Source: Ideonella sp. A 288 (GTDB taxonomy: Bacteria; Pseudomonadota; Gammaproteobacteria; Burkholderiales; Burkholderiaceae_C). Taken from it: a stretch of DNA of 64,000 nt. Position numbers and translations under genes: made by a program. The stretch is taken from assembly GCF_002198735.1 (NCBI RefSeq), contig NZ_MWLO01000155.1, positions 162,732 through 226,731 on the forward strand. The letters run 5' to 3'. This document shows positions 43,450-53,513 of the stretch, in pieces. Below the pieces are notes generated by a model. It saw only the letters and a list, made by a program, of their open reading frames with translations. It was not told the origin of the DNA and ran no database searches. How positions within the stretch are numbered: the first letter of the stretch is position 1; each line of letters begins with the position of its first letter.

Positions 43450-44379
43450 TCACTCGATGTTCTGCACCTGCTCGCGCATCTGCTCGATGGCGACCTTCAT
43501 CTCGACCGAGACGTTGGTGAGTTCGAGCACCGACGACTTGGCGCCCAGCGTGTTGGCTTCGCGGTGCAGTTCCTGGATCAGGAAGTCGAGCCGTTTGCCG
43601 AGCTCGCCGCCGGCGGCCAGCAGGCGGGTGATCTCGTCGAGGTGGGCACGCAACCGGGCCAGCTCTTCGGCCACGTCGATGCGCAGCGCGTAGGACGCGG
43701 CCTCGCTGAGCGCGCGGTCGCGAAGAGCCTCGGCCGAGAGGCTGCTGCCAGCGCCTGCGGAGGACAAGGCCTCCTGCCAGCGCTCGAGGAATCGCTGTTG
43801 CTGACGCTGCACCACGGCGGGCACCAGCGGCACGGCCTGAGCGGCCAGTTCGCGCAGGCGGGCGATCCGCTCGGTGAGGATGTCCACCAGCCTCGCGCCT
43901 TCGCGGGCACGGGCCTCGCGCAGGCCGTCGATCGCCGACCGGGCGGCCTCCAGGGCCACCTCGTCCAGCCGCTCGGTGCCGGCGCCGATGCGGCACCAGT
44001 TCAAGGCTTCCTGCACGCTGAGCGGCCGCGCGTTGGGCAGCCAGGACTGGACGGTGGATTCGAGCCGCGACAGGCGGTTGAGCTGCTCGCTCTGCGGTTG
44101 CGGCCAGGCCGTGGCCACGTCGGCATGGGTGCTCAGCCGCAATTCCACCTTGCCGCGGCGCACGGCGGCGCCGACCATTTCGCGCAGCGCAGGCTCCAGG
44201 CCCCGCAGTTCGTCAGGCAGCTTGAGGCTCAGGTCCAGGAAGCGGCCATTGACCGAGCGCACATCGACCGTCACGCCGCCGCCTGCGGCGGATGCCGCGG
44301 CGCCTGTGGCGCCTGCGCCCGGCGTCGGGGCGGCACTGGCGCTCGCAAAGCCGGTCATGCTGTAAACTGATTTGGTCAT
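43450..44379 (-). CDS. YicC family endoribonuclease-like protein
   Basis: A 309-residue YicC/YloC protein. The N-terminal SMTGFASA signature and VDVRSVNGRFLDLSLKLP are intact, and the C-terminal half carries KRLDFLIQELHREANTLGAKS. Family members have endoribonuclease activity. It is divergent from the kinase at 44404 with only 24 bp between start codons, a layout conserved in Burkholderiales. An Ala/Gly insert near residue 20-35 is unusual. Confidence 0.92.
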   Translation of the reverse strand: MTKSVYSMTGFASASAAPTPGAGATGAAASAAGGGVTVDVRSVNGRFLDLSLKLPDELRGLEPALREMVGAAVRRGKVELRLSTHADVATAWPQPQSEQLNRLSRLESTVQSWLPNARPLSVQEALNWCRIGAGTERLDEVALEAARSAIDGLREARAREGARLVDILTERIARLRELAAQAVPLVPAVVQRQQQRFLERWQEALSSAGAGSSLSAEALRDRALSEAASYALRIDVAEELARLRAHLDEITRLLAAGGELGKRLDFLIQELHREANTLGAKSSVLELTNVSVEMKVAIEQMREQVQNIE

Positions 44380-44403
44380 TCAGCACCCGCCAAATTCGCA
44401 ATT

Positions 44404-45372
44404 ATGTCAAAGCCCAAGCCTGCGCCGTTGCCAGCGGGCACCGTGGTGGGGGGCTATTCGATCGTCAAGAAACTGGCGGCCGGCGGCTTCGGCGTGGTGT
44501 ATCTGGCCGAGGACGACGAGCGTCGTTCGGTGGCCATCAAGGAGTATCTGCCTGCATCGCTGGCCGAACGGTCGCCAGGTGAACTCACCCCACGCGTCAA
44601 GCCCGAGAAGCAGCCGCTGTACCGGCTGGGGCTGAAGAGCTTCTTCGAAGAAGGCCGGTCACTGGCGCAGATCTCGCATTCGAGCGTGGTCTCGGTGCTC
44701 AACTTCTTCCGCGAGAACGAAACCGTCTACATGGTGATGAACTACCTGCAGGGCGACACCCTGCAGGATTTCATCGTCACCGCGCGCGACCTGAAGCGTG
44801 ACAAGGTGTTTCGCGAGTCGACCATCCGCAGCCTGTTCGACGAGATCCTGCGCGGCCTGCGCATCGTGCACCAGCACAAGATGCTGCACCTCGACATCAA
44901 GCCGGCCAACATCTTCATCACCAACGACAACAAGGCGGTGATGCTCGATTTCGGCGCTGCGCGCGAGGTGCTGAGCAAGGAAGGCAACTTCATCCGCCCG
45001 ATGTACACGCCGGGCTTCGCGGCGCCCGAGATGTACCGGCGCGATGGCGCGCTTGGCCCCTGGACCGACATCTATGCCATCGGTGCCTGCATCTACGCCT
45101 GCATGCAGGGTTACCCGCCCAACGATGCGCCGCAGCGCATCGAGAAGGACCGGCTGGCACTGTCGCTGTCCCGGCTGCGCAACGTGTACTCCGACAACCT
45201 GATCGAGGTCACCGAGTGGTGCATGTCGCTCGACCCCTTGTCGCGCCCGCAGAGCGTGTTCGCCCTGCAGAAGGAACTGGCACGAGAGACCGAACGCCGG
45301 TACACCAAGCTGAGCTTCAGCGAACGGCTGAAGCTGCAGATCGAGAACCTCAAGTCAGGCGCCAAGCCATGA
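44404..45372 (+). CDS. Ser/Thr protein kinase (soluble)
   Basis: A 322-residue Hanks-type kinase: LAAGGFGVVYLA glycine loop, VAIKEYLP lysine, HLDIKPANI catalytic loop, DFG and APEM. The catalytic loop has HLD where HRD is usual, so activation-loop arginine control may be absent. It has no membrane helix. A PP2C phosphatase gene lies 101 bp downstream, a likely antagonistic pair. Confidence 0.92.
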   Translation: MSKPKPAPLPAGTVVGGYSIVKKLAAGGFGVVYLAEDDERRSVAIKEYLPASLAERSPGELTPRVKPEKQPLYRLGLKSFFEEGRSLAQISHSSVVSVLNFFRENETVYMVMNYLQGDTLQDFIVTARDLKRDKVFRESTIRSLFDEILRGLRIVHQHKMLHLDIKPANIFITNDNKAVMLDFGAAREVLSKEGNFIRPMYTPGFAAPEMYRRDGALGPWTDIYAIGACIYACMQGYPPNDAPQRIEKDRLALSLSRLRNVYSDNLIEVTEWCMSLDPLSRPQSVFALQKELARETERRYTKLSFSERLKLQIENLKSGAKP

Positions 45373-45379
45373 CTTGCAC

Positions 45380-45455
45380 CCCCCACGTCGCCTTGCGCCT
45401 GCCCCCCGAGGGGGCGCAGGCCGCCCTTGGGACGGCCCGGCGGGCGGCCTGATCG
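45380..45455. repeat. REP-like GC-rich fold-back sequence
   Basis: The gap between kinase and phosphatase contains CCCCCCGAGGGGG and an 8-bp inverted pair GGCCGCCC / GGGCGGCC around a CTTGGG-type core. Such palindromic units are dispersed in intergenic regions of Burkholderiales genomes. I see only one copy here. Confidence 0.5.
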
Positions 45456-45473
45456 CGCACACCGAGAGCAGTC

Positions 45474-46388
45474 ATGCGATTTTCCGTGTACCAGGTGAGC
45501 CGCCGCGGCGGCCGCGAGAAGAACGAAGACCGCATGGGCTACTGCTATACGCGCAGCTCGGGGCTCTTCGCATTGGCCGACGGCATGGGCGGCCACCCCG
45601 AGGGCGAGGTGGCCTCGCAGCTGGCGTTGCAGACGCTCGCCGCGCTGTTCCAGCGCGAGGCCAAGCCTGGCCTGCGCGACCCGATGCGCTTTCTCAACGA
45701 TGCCATCCTCGCCGGCCACCATCAGCTGCTGCGCTATGCCACCGACAAGGCGCTGCTCGACACGCCGCGCACCACGGTGGTCGCCTGCCTGCTGCAGGGC
45801 CGCGCGGCGTACTGGGCCCATTGCGGCGATTCGCGGCTGTACCTGGTCCGCGGCGACAAGCTGATCGCCCGCACCCGCGACCATTCCTACACCGAACTGC
45901 AGGACACCATGGCGCAGGTGGTGCCCATCGGCCAGCGCTTCAACCGCAACGTGCTGTTCACCTGCCTGGGCTCGCCGGGCAAGCCGGTGGTCGACACGGC
46001 CGGTCCGCTGCTGATGCAGCCGGGCGACAAGGTGCTGCTGTGCTCCGACGGCCTGTGGGGCAGCATCAGCGATTCCACGATCACCGAGCACCTGGCGTCG
46101 CGGCCCATCTCCGATGCCGTGCCCGAACTCGCCGAGAAGGCGCTGCGCCATGCCGGCGAGCGCAGCGACAACGTCACCGTGCTGGCGGTCGAGTGGGAGG
46201 CGTCCGAAGACGCCGACTCGACGCTCGCGGTGTCCACCCGATCCCTGGGCGACGAGGTGTTCGCCTCGACGATCCAGGCCACCCTGGCCGGCGAAGCCGC
46301 GCCGGACGACCTGGACGACGCCGAGATCGAGCGGTCCATCCGCGAGATCAACGAAGCGATCCGCAAGTCGTCGCAGAAAAAGAGCTGA
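45474..46388 (+). CDS. PP2C family Ser/Thr protein phosphatase
   Basis: A 304-residue metal-dependent phosphatase. Motifs: [45 protein letters not shown] and [11 protein letters not shown]. All metal-binding aspartates are present. A Cys-less tail of about 60 residues follows. It pairs with the upstream kinase. Confidence 0.95.
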   Translation: MRFSVYQVSRRGGREKNEDRMGYCYTRSSGLFALADGMGGHPEGEVASQLALQTLAALFQREAKPGLRDPMRFLNDAILAGHHQLLRYATDKALLDTPRTTVVACLLQGRAAYWAHCGDSRLYLVRGDKLIARTRDHSYTELQDTMAQVVPIGQRFNRNVLFTCLGSPGKPVVDTAGPLLMQPGDKVLLCSDGLWGSISDSTITEHLASRPISDAVPELAEKALRHAGERSDNVTVLAVEWEASEDADSTLAVSTRSLGDEVFASTIQATLAGEAAPDDLDDAEIERSIREINEAIRKSSQKKS

Positions 46389-46398
46389 GGTTCTTCCC

Positions 46399-47142
46399 AT
46401 GAGTGATTTCCAGCGCGCGGGCGGCCGTGCGAAGGACGCCTTGCGTCCCGTCATCATCACCCGCGGCTTCACCCGCCATGCCGAAGGGTCGGTGCTGGTG
46501 TGCTTCGGCCACACGCAGGTGCTGTGCACCGCGTCGGTGGAAGAGAAGGTGCCGCCGCACAAGCGCGGCAGCGGCGAAGGCTGGGTGACGGCCGAGTACG
46601 GCATGCTGCCCCGCGCCACCCACACCCGCGGAGACCGCGAGGCCGCGCGCGGCAAGCAGAGCGGGCGCACGCAGGAGATCCAGCGCCTGATCGGCCGCTC
46701 GCTGCGCTGCGTGTTCGACCTGAAGGCGCTCGGCGAGCGCAGCATCCTGATCGACTGCGACGTGCTGCAGGCCGATGGCGGCACGCGCACCGCGGCCATC
46801 ACCGGCGCCTGGGTCGCCGCGCACGACGCGGTGAGCTGGCTCATCTCGCAGGGCAAGCTCGAGCGCAGCCCGATCCGCAACTCGGTGGCGGCGGTGTCTG
46901 TGGGCATCGTGGAAGGCACGCCGCTGCTCGACCTCGAGTACACCGAGGACTCGTCGTGCGACACCGACATGAATGTCGTCATGACCGGCACCGGGGGCTT
47001 CGTCGAGGTGCAGGGCACGGCCGAGGGGGCCTCGTTCTCGCGCGCCGAGATGGACGCCCTGCTGAACCTGGCCGACAAGGGCATCCGCGAACTCGCGCTC
47101 GCCCAGCAGACGGCGCTGGCCAGCCCGCTGGCGCACCGCTGA
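46399..47142 (+). CDS. rph: Ribonuclease PH
   Basis: A 247-residue phosphorolytic 3'-exoribonuclease that trims tRNA 3' ends. Signatures include [56 protein letters not shown] (split for length) and [11 protein letters not shown]. It is co-linear with rdgB and hemW. Confidence 0.97.
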   Translation: MSDFQRAGGRAKDALRPVIITRGFTRHAEGSVLVCFGHTQVLCTASVEEKVPPHKRGSGEGWVTAEYGMLPRATHTRGDREAARGKQSGRTQEIQRLIGRSLRCVFDLKALGERSILIDCDVLQADGGTRTAAITGAWVAAHDAVSWLISQGKLERSPIRNSVAAVSVGIVEGTPLLDLEYTEDSSCDTDMNVVMTGTGGFVEVQGTAEGASFSRAEMDALLNLADKGIRELALAQQTALASPLAHR

Positions 47143-47152
47143 GGCGCCGACC

Positions 47153-47788
47153 ATGCGCCTGGTGCTGGCCTCCAACAACGCGAAGAAGCTGTCCGAGCTG
47201 CGCGCGCTCTTCGGCGGCCTGCCACTCGACCTGGTCGCGCAGGGCACACTCGACATCGCCGAAGCCGACGAGCCGCACCACACCTTCGTCGAGAACGCAT
47301 TGGCCAAGGCGCGCCAGGCGGCCGCGGCCAGCGGCGGCGCGGCGATCGCCGACGACTCCGGCCTGTGCGTGCACGCGCTGGGCGGGGCCCCGGGGGTGAT
47401 TTCCGCTCACTTTGCGGGGGAGGTGCCAGACTCACCGGGCGAAGACCGCGAGGCACGCCGCCGCCGCCAGGACGCCGCCAACAACGCCTGCCTGCTCGAG
47501 CGCCTGGCCGGCATCGCCGACCGGCGCGCGCATTTCATCAGCACGCTGGTGGCGCTGCGCCATGCCGACGATCCCGAGCCGCTGGTGGCCGTGGGCCGCT
47601 GGCCCGGCGAGATCCTGCTGGCACCGCGTGGCGAGCAGGGCTTCGGCTACGACCCGCTGATGCACATCCCAGCGCTCGGCGCCACGGTGGCCGAACTGGC
47701 CGCCGATGTGAAGAACCAGCACAGCCACCGCGCCCGCGCGGCAGCGCAGATGCGGGGGCTGCTGCGCGAGGCCTGGCACCTGGGGTGA
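47153..47788 (+). CDS. rdgB: Non-canonical purine NTP pyrophosphatase
   Basis: A 211-residue HAM1/RdgB enzyme that hydrolyses ITP, dITP and XTP. Motifs: LASNNAKKLSEL, TFVENALAKARQAA, ADDSGLCV, GAPGVISAHFAG and GFGYDPLM. It starts 10 bp after rph and ends 2 bp before hemW. Confidence 0.96.
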   Translation: MRLVLASNNAKKLSELRALFGGLPLDLVAQGTLDIAEADEPHHTFVENALAKARQAAAASGGAAIADDSGLCVHALGGAPGVISAHFAGEVPDSPGEDREARRRRQDAANNACLLERLAGIADRRAHFISTLVALRHADDPEPLVAVGRWPGEILLAPRGEQGFGYDPLMHIPALGATVAELAADVKNQHSHRARAAAQMRGLLREAWHLG

Positions 47789-47790
47789 GC

Positions 47791-48993
47791 ATGGACCTGG
47801 TCCAGCGCTACCTGCGCCCCGGCACGCTGCAACTCGGTGAATCGCCACCGCTGTCGCTGTATGTGCACCTGCCGTGGTGCCTGGCCAAGTGCCCATACTG
47901 CGATTTCAACTCCCACGCCATGCCCGCCGGTGCCGGGGGCATGCCCGAGGCACGCTACCTCGATGCGCTGATGGCCGACCTCGAAGCGGCGTTGCCGCAG
48001 GTGTGGGGCCGGCCGGTGGTCAGCGTGTTCATCGGTGGCGGCACGCCCAGCCTGTTCTCGCCCGAGGGCATCGACCGCCTGCTCGGCGGCATCCGGGCCC
48101 GCCTGCCGCTGGAGGCCGGCTGCGAGATCACGCTGGAGGCCAACCCCGGCACCTTCGAGCGCGAACGCTTCAAGGCCTTCCGCGCGGCCGGCGTCACCCG
48201 GCTGTCGATCGGCGTGCAGAGCTTCGACGACACCATGCTGAAGGCGCTGGGCCGCGTGCACGACGGCGCGCAGGCCAGGGCGGCCATCGCCGAGGCGCGC
48301 GAGGCCTTCGACACCTTCAACATCGACCTGATGTACGCGCTGCCGGGGCAGGACCTGGCCCACCTTCAGGCCGACCTGGACCAGGCGCTGGCCTTCGAGC
48401 CGCCGCACCTGTCGATCTACCACCTGACGATCGAGGCCAACACGCGCTTCGCGGTCGCGCCGCCCACCGGCCTGCCCGACGACGACCTGGCCAGCGACAT
48501 GCTCGACCTCATCACCGAGCGCACCGCCGCCACCGGGCTGCAGCGCTACGAGGTGTCGGCCTTCGCGCGGCCCGGCCACCGCTGCGCGCACAACCTGAAC
48601 TACTGGCGCTTCGGCGATTACCTGGGCATCGGCGCCGGTGCGCACGGCAAGCTGAGCTACCCGCACCGCGTGGTGCGGCAGGTGCGCTGGCGCGAGCCGA
48701 TGGGCTACATCGAGAAGGCCCTGGCCGGCCAGGCGATGAGCAACGACGACGAGGTGCCGCGCGCGCAACTGCCCTTCGAGTACATGCTCAATGCGCTGAG
48801 GTTGCGCGAGGGCTTCGCGCTGGCCGACTACCAGGCCCGCACCGGGCTGCCGCTGTCGTCGATCGCGGCGCCGCTGGCGCAGGCCGAGGCCCGCGGCCTG
48901 GTCGAGCGCGACGCCGCGCGGGTGTGGCCCACGGTGCGCGGCTTCGATTTCCTGTCCGACCTGCAGCAGTTGTTCCTGCCGGCCGATCGCTGA
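47791..48993 (+). CDS. hemW: Radical SAM haem chaperone HemW
   Basis: A 400-residue protein with the radical-SAM motif CLAKCPYC plus the further Cys-binding CDFNSH extension, IGGGTPSLF, ANPGTFE and QSFDD. HemW lacks the fourth Cys-linked features of coproporphyrinogen dehydrogenase HemN and is regarded as a haem chaperone. The start ATG is two bases after the rdgB stop. Confidence 0.93.
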   Translation: MDLVQRYLRPGTLQLGESPPLSLYVHLPWCLAKCPYCDFNSHAMPAGAGGMPEARYLDALMADLEAALPQVWGRPVVSVFIGGGTPSLFSPEGIDRLLGGIRARLPLEAGCEITLEANPGTFERERFKAFRAAGVTRLSIGVQSFDDTMLKALGRVHDGAQARAAIAEAREAFDTFNIDLMYALPGQDLAHLQADLDQALAFEPPHLSIYHLTIEANTRFAVAPPTGLPDDDLASDMLDLITERTAATGLQRYEVSAFARPGHRCAHNLNYWRFGDYLGIGAGAHGKLSYPHRVVRQVRWREPMGYIEKALAGQAMSNDDEVPRAQLPFEYMLNALRLREGFALADYQARTGLPLSSIAAPLAQAEARGLVERDAARVWPTVRGFDFLSDLQQLFLPADR

Positions 48994-49024
48994 ACGGGCC
49001 GGCGCTGCGCGCCGACCGCGCTGC

Positions 49025-50158
49025 TCAGACCCGGTGCATCGCCGCGCCCACCGTGCTGCGCAGGCGCTCGATCAGGGCCGCCGCGATGCGCTGCAGCGGC
49101 AGCACCTCGTGGGCCGCGCCCTGCGCGATGGCCTCGCGTGGCATGCCGAAGACGACGCAGCTTTGCTCGTCCTGGCAGACGTTCCAGCTGCCGGCGTCGC
49201 GCATGGCCTTCATGGCCTTTGCGCCATCGGCGCCCATGCCGGTGAGCATCACGGCCACCGCATTCGGCCCGACGACCCGGGCCGCCGAGTCGAACAGCAC
49301 CTCCACCGAGGGCTTGTGGCGGTTCACCGGTTCGCCGTCGCGCACCCGCGCCAAGTAATTGGCGCCCGAGCGCTCCACCGACAGGTGCATGCCCCCCGGC
49401 GCGATGTAGGCATGGCCGGGCAGCACGCGGTCGCCGTCGACGGCCTCCTTCACGCGGATGCGGCACAGGCCGTCCAGCCGCGTGGCGTAGCTGCGGGTGA
49501 AGCCAGGCGGCATGTGCTGCGTGATCATCACCGCCGGCGCGTCGTGCGGCAGGTTCATCAGCACTTCCTTGGTGGCTTCGGTGCCGCCGGTGGACGCACC
49601 GATGAAGATGATCTTCTCGGTCGACAGCCGCCCCATACCGGCCATCGGCGCCGCAGCGCGCACGCCCTGGGCCGCGGCCGACGCGGCACCGCCGGCCGCG
49701 CCCGTGGCAGCCCCCGCCGCGGCCGGCGGCAGGCGGCGCACATGGGCCTTCGACGCCGTGCGGATCTTCTCGGTGATGTCCTCGGCGAGCTGCCGCAGGC
49801 CGTCGGCCACGCCGATCTTGGGCTTGGCCACGAAGTCGATCGCGCCCAGTTCCAGCGCACGCAGCGTCACCTCGGCGCCGCGCTCGGTGAGCGTGCTCAC
49901 CATCACCACCGGCATCGGCCGCAGGCGCATCAGCTTGGCCAGGAAGTCGATGCCGTCCATGCGCGGCATCTCCACGTCGAGCGTGATCACGTCGGGGTCG
50001 AGGTTGCGGATCATCTCGCGCGCGACGAAGGGGTCGCTGGCGGCACCGACGCAGGTCATGTCGGGTTGTCGGTTGATGATCTCGGTGAGCAGACCGCGCA
50101 CCAGCGCCGAGTCGTCCACCACCACCACGCGGGTCTTGCCCATCTTGTCGTGCTCCAT
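49025..50158 (-). CDS. cheB: Chemotaxis response regulator / methylesterase CheB
   Basis: A 377-residue protein: receiver (about residues 8-125, VVVDDS and phospho-Asp in [13 protein letters not shown]), Ala/Gly-rich linker, and methylesterase domain with catalytic Ser in GASTGGTEA, His in TQHMPPGFT and Asp in LTGMGADGA. It demethylates and deamidates chemoreceptors. It follows cheD and cheR on the same strand. Confidence 0.96.
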   Translation of the reverse strand: MEHDKMGKTRVVVVDDSALVRGLLTEIINRQPDMTCVGAASDPFVAREMIRNLDPDVITLDVEMPRMDGIDFLAKLMRLRPMPVVMVSTLTERGAEVTLRALELGAIDFVAKPKIGVADGLRQLAEDITEKIRTASKAHVRRLPPAAAGAATGAAGGAASAAAQGVRAAAPMAGMGRLSTEKIIFIGASTGGTEATKEVLMNLPHDAPAVMITQHMPPGFTRSYATRLDGLCRIRVKEAVDGDRVLPGHAYIAPGGMHLSVERSGANYLARVRDGEPVNRHKPSVEVLFDSAARVVGPNAVAVMLTGMGADGAKAMKAMRDAGSWNVCQDEQSCVVFGMPREAIAQGAAHEVLPLQRIAAALIERLRSTVGAAMHRV

Positions 50159-50167
50159 GTCGAAAGC

Positions 50168-50848
50168 TCAGAACAGGTCGACCGAGCCGGCGCCGGCGTT
50201 GGCCGGCACGGGTTTCTGCGCCGCAGCGCGGTCCTGGGCCACCAGCGCCTCGGCGTGGGCGGGGGCCAGGCGCTTGACCATGGCCTTGCCGCTGGCCGGC
50301 AGGAAGGCCACCTTGCGCGGATAGATCTCCAGCACGTCGCGGCTGACGATGGGGATGCGCTCGGTGTTGAGGTACTCGATGACGAACTGCGTGTTGCGCT
50401 CGCCGACGTTGATGCTGCTCATGCCGCTGATCACCGCGCCGCCGCCGAAGATCTTGGCCTCCAGCGTCGAGCGCGTGGCGCCGCGCTTCATCATCTCGTT
50501 GATCAGCAGTTCCATCGCGTACGAGCCGTAGCGCCCCGAGTCGCCCACGCCCTCGGGCAGCATGAAGTGGTTCATGCCGCCGATGCGGCGATCGCGGTCC
50601 CACAGGCAGGCGGCGATGCACGAGCCCAGCGTGGTCGTGATGAGGATGTCCTCGTCGTGCACGAAGTACTCGCCCGGCAGCACCTTAACGCAGTCGTTGC
50701 GGAAGTGGGCGTCCCAGAAAAAGAACGAGGCCTCGCCGGCCTTGCGCGGTGCGGCCTTGAGCTTGTCCAGCCGCACGGAGCTGTTCAGCGAGGAGGTGGG
50801 ACGGGCAGGGGCGCGCTGGGCGGCCGTGGCGGCAGGGGAGGGCAGCAT
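50168..50848 (-). CDS. cheD: Chemoreceptor glutamine deamidase CheD
   Basis: A 226-residue deamidase. Catalytic Cys is in TTLGSCIAACLWD, His in GGMNHFMLP. The extra N-terminal segment of about 30 residues is Ala/Ser/Pro-rich. It lies between cheR and cheB with gaps of 19 and 9 bp. Confidence 0.95.
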   Translation of the reverse strand: MLPSPAATAAQRAPARPTSSLNSSVRLDKLKAAPRKAGEASFFFWDAHFRNDCVKVLPGEYFVHDEDILITTTLGSCIAACLWDRDRRIGGMNHFMLPEGVGDSGRYGSYAMELLINEMMKRGATRSTLEAKIFGGGAVISGMSSINVGERNTQFVIEYLNTERIPIVSRDVLEIYPRKVAFLPASGKAMVKRLAPAHAEALVAQDRAAAQKPVPANAGAGSVDLF

Positions 50849-50867
50849 GGGCGGGTCCTCGCGGCGG

Positions 50868-51728
50868 TCAGGCCCGTTCGTAGATCGTCTTGCCGCGCAG
50901 GCGGAAGAGATCTCGCGAATCGGTGAAGTTCTCGGAATGGCCCACGTACAGCAGGCCGCCGGGGCGGAGCACGCGGTGCATCTGCTGCAGCACGCGGCGC
51001 TGGGTCGGGGCGTCGAAGTAGATCATCACGTTGCGGCAGAAGATCATGTCGAACGGGTCGCCGAGCGACCAGTCGCGGCTCATCAGGTTGAACGACTTGA
51101 ACTCGACCATCGAGGCGAGCTCGGGCTTGACGCGGACGAAGCCCTGGTTGTTGCCGCGGCCGCGCAGGAAGTGGCGTTGCAGCCGCTCGGCCGACAGGCC
51201 GCGGGCCGCCGCGTCGTAGACGCCGCGGCGGGCGGTGGCCAGCACCTTGGTGTCGATGTCGCTGGCCAGGATCTTCGGGCCGCCTTGGCCCAGCGTCTCG
51301 GACACGACCATCGCGATGGAGTACGGCTCCTCGCCGGTGGAGGCGGCGCTGCACCAGAGGCGCGGCTGGCGGCCCTGCACGGCGCGCAGGTCCTCGGCCA
51401 GGGCGTGGAAGTGATGCTCTTCACGGAAGAACGAGGTGAGGTTGGTGGTCAGGCAATTGACGAACTCCTGCCACTCCGATTCCGCATCCGCCCCGGTGGC
51501 CGACTGCAGCCACTGCAGGTAGCTGGCGAAGTCGCGGTGCGTGGTCTCGCGCAGGCGCCGCGACAGGCGGCTGTACACCATCGCCTGCTTGCCCGCGTGC
51601 AGGCTGATGCCGGCGCGCTGGTAGATCAGTTCGCGCACCTTGTCGAAGTCGGCCGGCGAAAAGCTGAACTCGGTGTCAGCACCGGGCGATGCTCGGGCCA
51701 GGTTGGGCAGGGCAGTGGTTTCGGTCAT
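50868..51728 (-). CDS. cheR: Chemotaxis protein methyltransferase CheR
   Basis: A 286-residue glutamate O-methyltransferase of chemoreceptors. The N-terminal helical domain (YQRAGISLHAGKQAMVYSRL) is followed by a SAM-binding domain with CSAASTGEEPYSIAM and FCRNVMIYFD. The start at 51728 gives the typical length; a longer upstream reading is not supported by homology. It is first in cheR-cheD-cheB. Confidence 0.95.
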   Translation of the reverse strand: MTETTALPNLARASPGADTEFSFSPADFDKVRELIYQRAGISLHAGKQAMVYSRLSRRLRETTHRDFASYLQWLQSATGADAESEWQEFVNCLTTNLTSFFREEHHFHALAEDLRAVQGRQPRLWCSAASTGEEPYSIAMVVSETLGQGGPKILASDIDTKVLATARRGVYDAAARGLSAERLQRHFLRGRGNNQGFVRVKPELASMVEFKSFNLMSRDWSLGDPFDMIFCRNVMIYFDAPTQRRVLQQMHRVLRPGGLLYVGHSENFTDSRDLFRLRGKTIYERA

Positions 51729-51878
51729 GTCGGGGCACTCGGCGGGGCTCGACGCAGTCTGACCCAGCCACAGGGCTGGCGGCCCCGCGAAGTACGCCCG
51801 CTTCACCGGGCATTTCGCGGCCAGTCGCCAATACCCCCACTGCTAGACTGGCCGTCACCCTTTCCACGATGCCCGTCT

Positions 51879-52691
51879 GTGGACTCCGCACCAGCGCCCG
51901 AACTCGCCGCCTTGCTTGCCGATCTGTCTTCGGTGCTCACCGAACGGCCGGTCGACCGCATGGGCGACGGCCTGTCTGCGCAAGGGGCCGAGACCACGCC
52001 TGGGGGCCTCCGGCTGGAATCCGCGCTGGCCCTGCTGCGCCACGCCGGGCAGGGCGAGCCGGCGGCGCCGGCCGGGTCGCCGGCGTGGCTGCAGGCGGTC
52101 ATCGACGGCCTGGTGGACCTGTCCAGCCGCGATCCGCTCACCGGCCTGGCCAACCGCCGCAATTTCGAATTGGCGCTGGCCCGAGAGGTCGACCGCGTGG
52201 CGCGCGCCGGTGAATCGGCCCTGCTGCTGATGGTGGACATCGACCATTTCAAGCGTGTCAACGACACCCTGGGCCATGCCGCCGGCGACCTGGTGATCCA
52301 GGCGGTCGGCCAGGCGCTGGCCGAGACGGTGCGGCCGATGGACCTGGTCTCGCGCATCGGGGGCGAGGAGTTCGCCGTGGTGCTGCCCAATTGCCACTCG
52401 GCCTTCGGCCCCACCGTGGCCGACCGTGTGCGCAGCCGTGTGGCCCGCCACCAGGTGATGCTGCCCGACGGCCGCTCGGTGAGCGTGACGGTCAGTGTGG
52501 GCGGGGCGTTCGCGCCGCAGTGGGTGAGGTCGAGTCCGGCGCTGTGGATGCAGCGCGCCGATCGGCAGCTCTACCGTGCCAAGTCCGAGGGGCGCGACCG
52601 CGTCTGTCTCGAGCCATCGGCCCAGCTGCAGGTGAGCGCCGAGGAAAAAGGGCTGCTGTTCGCGGCCACACCGAGCCAGGACGACGAATGA
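51879..52691 (+). CDS. GGDEF (GGEEF) diguanylate cyclase
   Basis: A 270-residue protein with an N-terminal helical region of about 85 residues and a GGDEF domain (about 90-250): DPLTGLANRRNFE, DIDHFKRVNDTLGH, RIGGEEF. An RxxD inhibitory site (RPMD) stands five residues before GGEEF. The GTG start is inferred from the frame and lacks a strong ribosome binding site. Its stop overlaps the FlhG-like gene by ATGA, so the two are coupled. Confidence 0.88.
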   Translation: MDSAPAPELAALLADLSSVLTERPVDRMGDGLSAQGAETTPGGLRLESALALLRHAGQGEPAAPAGSPAWLQAVIDGLVDLSSRDPLTGLANRRNFELALAREVDRVARAGESALLLMVDIDHFKRVNDTLGHAAGDLVIQAVGQALAETVRPMDLVSRIGGEEFAVVLPNCHSAFGPTVADRVRSRVARHQVMLPDGRSVSVTVSVGGAFAPQWVRSSPALWMQRADRQLYRAKSEGRDRVCLEPSAQLQVSAEEKGLLFAATPSQDDE

Positions 52692-53509
52692 CGACGACAA
52701 CGCCCGCCACGGCACTGCGCGGCGCACCGGCCGACCCGCCGCAAAAGGGGGCCCGCATCACCGCGGTCACCAGCGGCAAGGGTGGCGTGGGCAAGACCTT
52801 CGTGGCGGCCAACCTGGCCGCCGCCCTGGCGCGGCGCGGCGAGCGGGTGCTGGTGCTCGACGCCGACCTGGGCCTGGCCAACCTCGACGTGGTGCTGAAC
52901 CTGTATTCCAAGCTCACGCTGCACGATGTGTTCACCGGCAAGCTGACGCTGGACGAGGCCATCCTGCCGGCGCCTGGCGGCTTCTCGGTGCTGCTGGCCG
53001 GATCGGGCATGGTCGAGTACTCGCGCATGACGCCCGAAGTGGGCGACAAGCTGCACGACGTGGTGGCCCGGCTGCGCCCGCGCTACGACCACGTGCTGCT
53101 CGACACCGGCGCCGGCATCTCCGACGTGGTGCTGTTCACCGTGTCGCTGGCCGATGAAGTGCTGATCGTCGCCACGCCCGAGCCCACCTCGCTGACCGAC
53201 GCCTACGCCACCGTCAAGGTGCTGGTGGCCACGCAGCCGTTGCGGCCGATGCACCTGCTGGTCAACCAGGTGCAGCGCAGCGGTGAAGGCCGAGGTGTGC
53301 GCGCCCAGTTGCAGCAGGTGGTGGACCGTTTCGTCAACCCGGGCCGTGAGCAGCCGCTGAAGCTGTCGCTGATCGGCGAGGTGCCGCACGACGTGGCGGT
53401 GCGCGAGGCCGTGCAGCGGCGACAATTGCTGCTCGACACCCTGCCGGGCTGTGCCGCGGCCCGCGCGCTGGCGCTGGCTGCAGGCCGCCTGGCCGGCGAC
53501 ACCCCCTGA
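52688..53509 (+). CDS. FlhG/MinD-like ParA ATPase
   Basis: A 273-residue deviant-Walker ATPase: SGKGGVGKTFVAANLA, DADLGLANLDVVLN and DTGAGISD. The DLGLANLDV stretch is that of FlhG/FleN, which limits flagellar number. It is coupled to a diguanylate cyclase and close to chemotaxis genes, consistent with a motility role. FlhF is not in the window. Confidence 0.88.
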   Translation: MTTTTPATALRGAPADPPQKGARITAVTSGKGGVGKTFVAANLAAALARRGERVLVLDADLGLANLDVVLNLYSKLTLHDVFTGKLTLDEAILPAPGGFSVLLAGSGMVEYSRMTPEVGDKLHDVVARLRPRYDHVLLDTGAGISDVVLFTVSLADEVLIVATPEPTSLTDAYATVKVLVATQPLRPMHLLVNQVQRSGEGRGVRAQLQQVVDRFVNPGREQPLKLSLIGEVPHDVAVREAVQRRQLLLDTLPGCAAARALALAAGRLAGDTP

Positions 53510-53513
53510 TGCC

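Noticed and set aside
45111..47456. Open frame of 781 codons on the minus strand
   Set aside because: It lies opposite the kinase, phosphatase, rph and rdgB, all of which have intact motifs.
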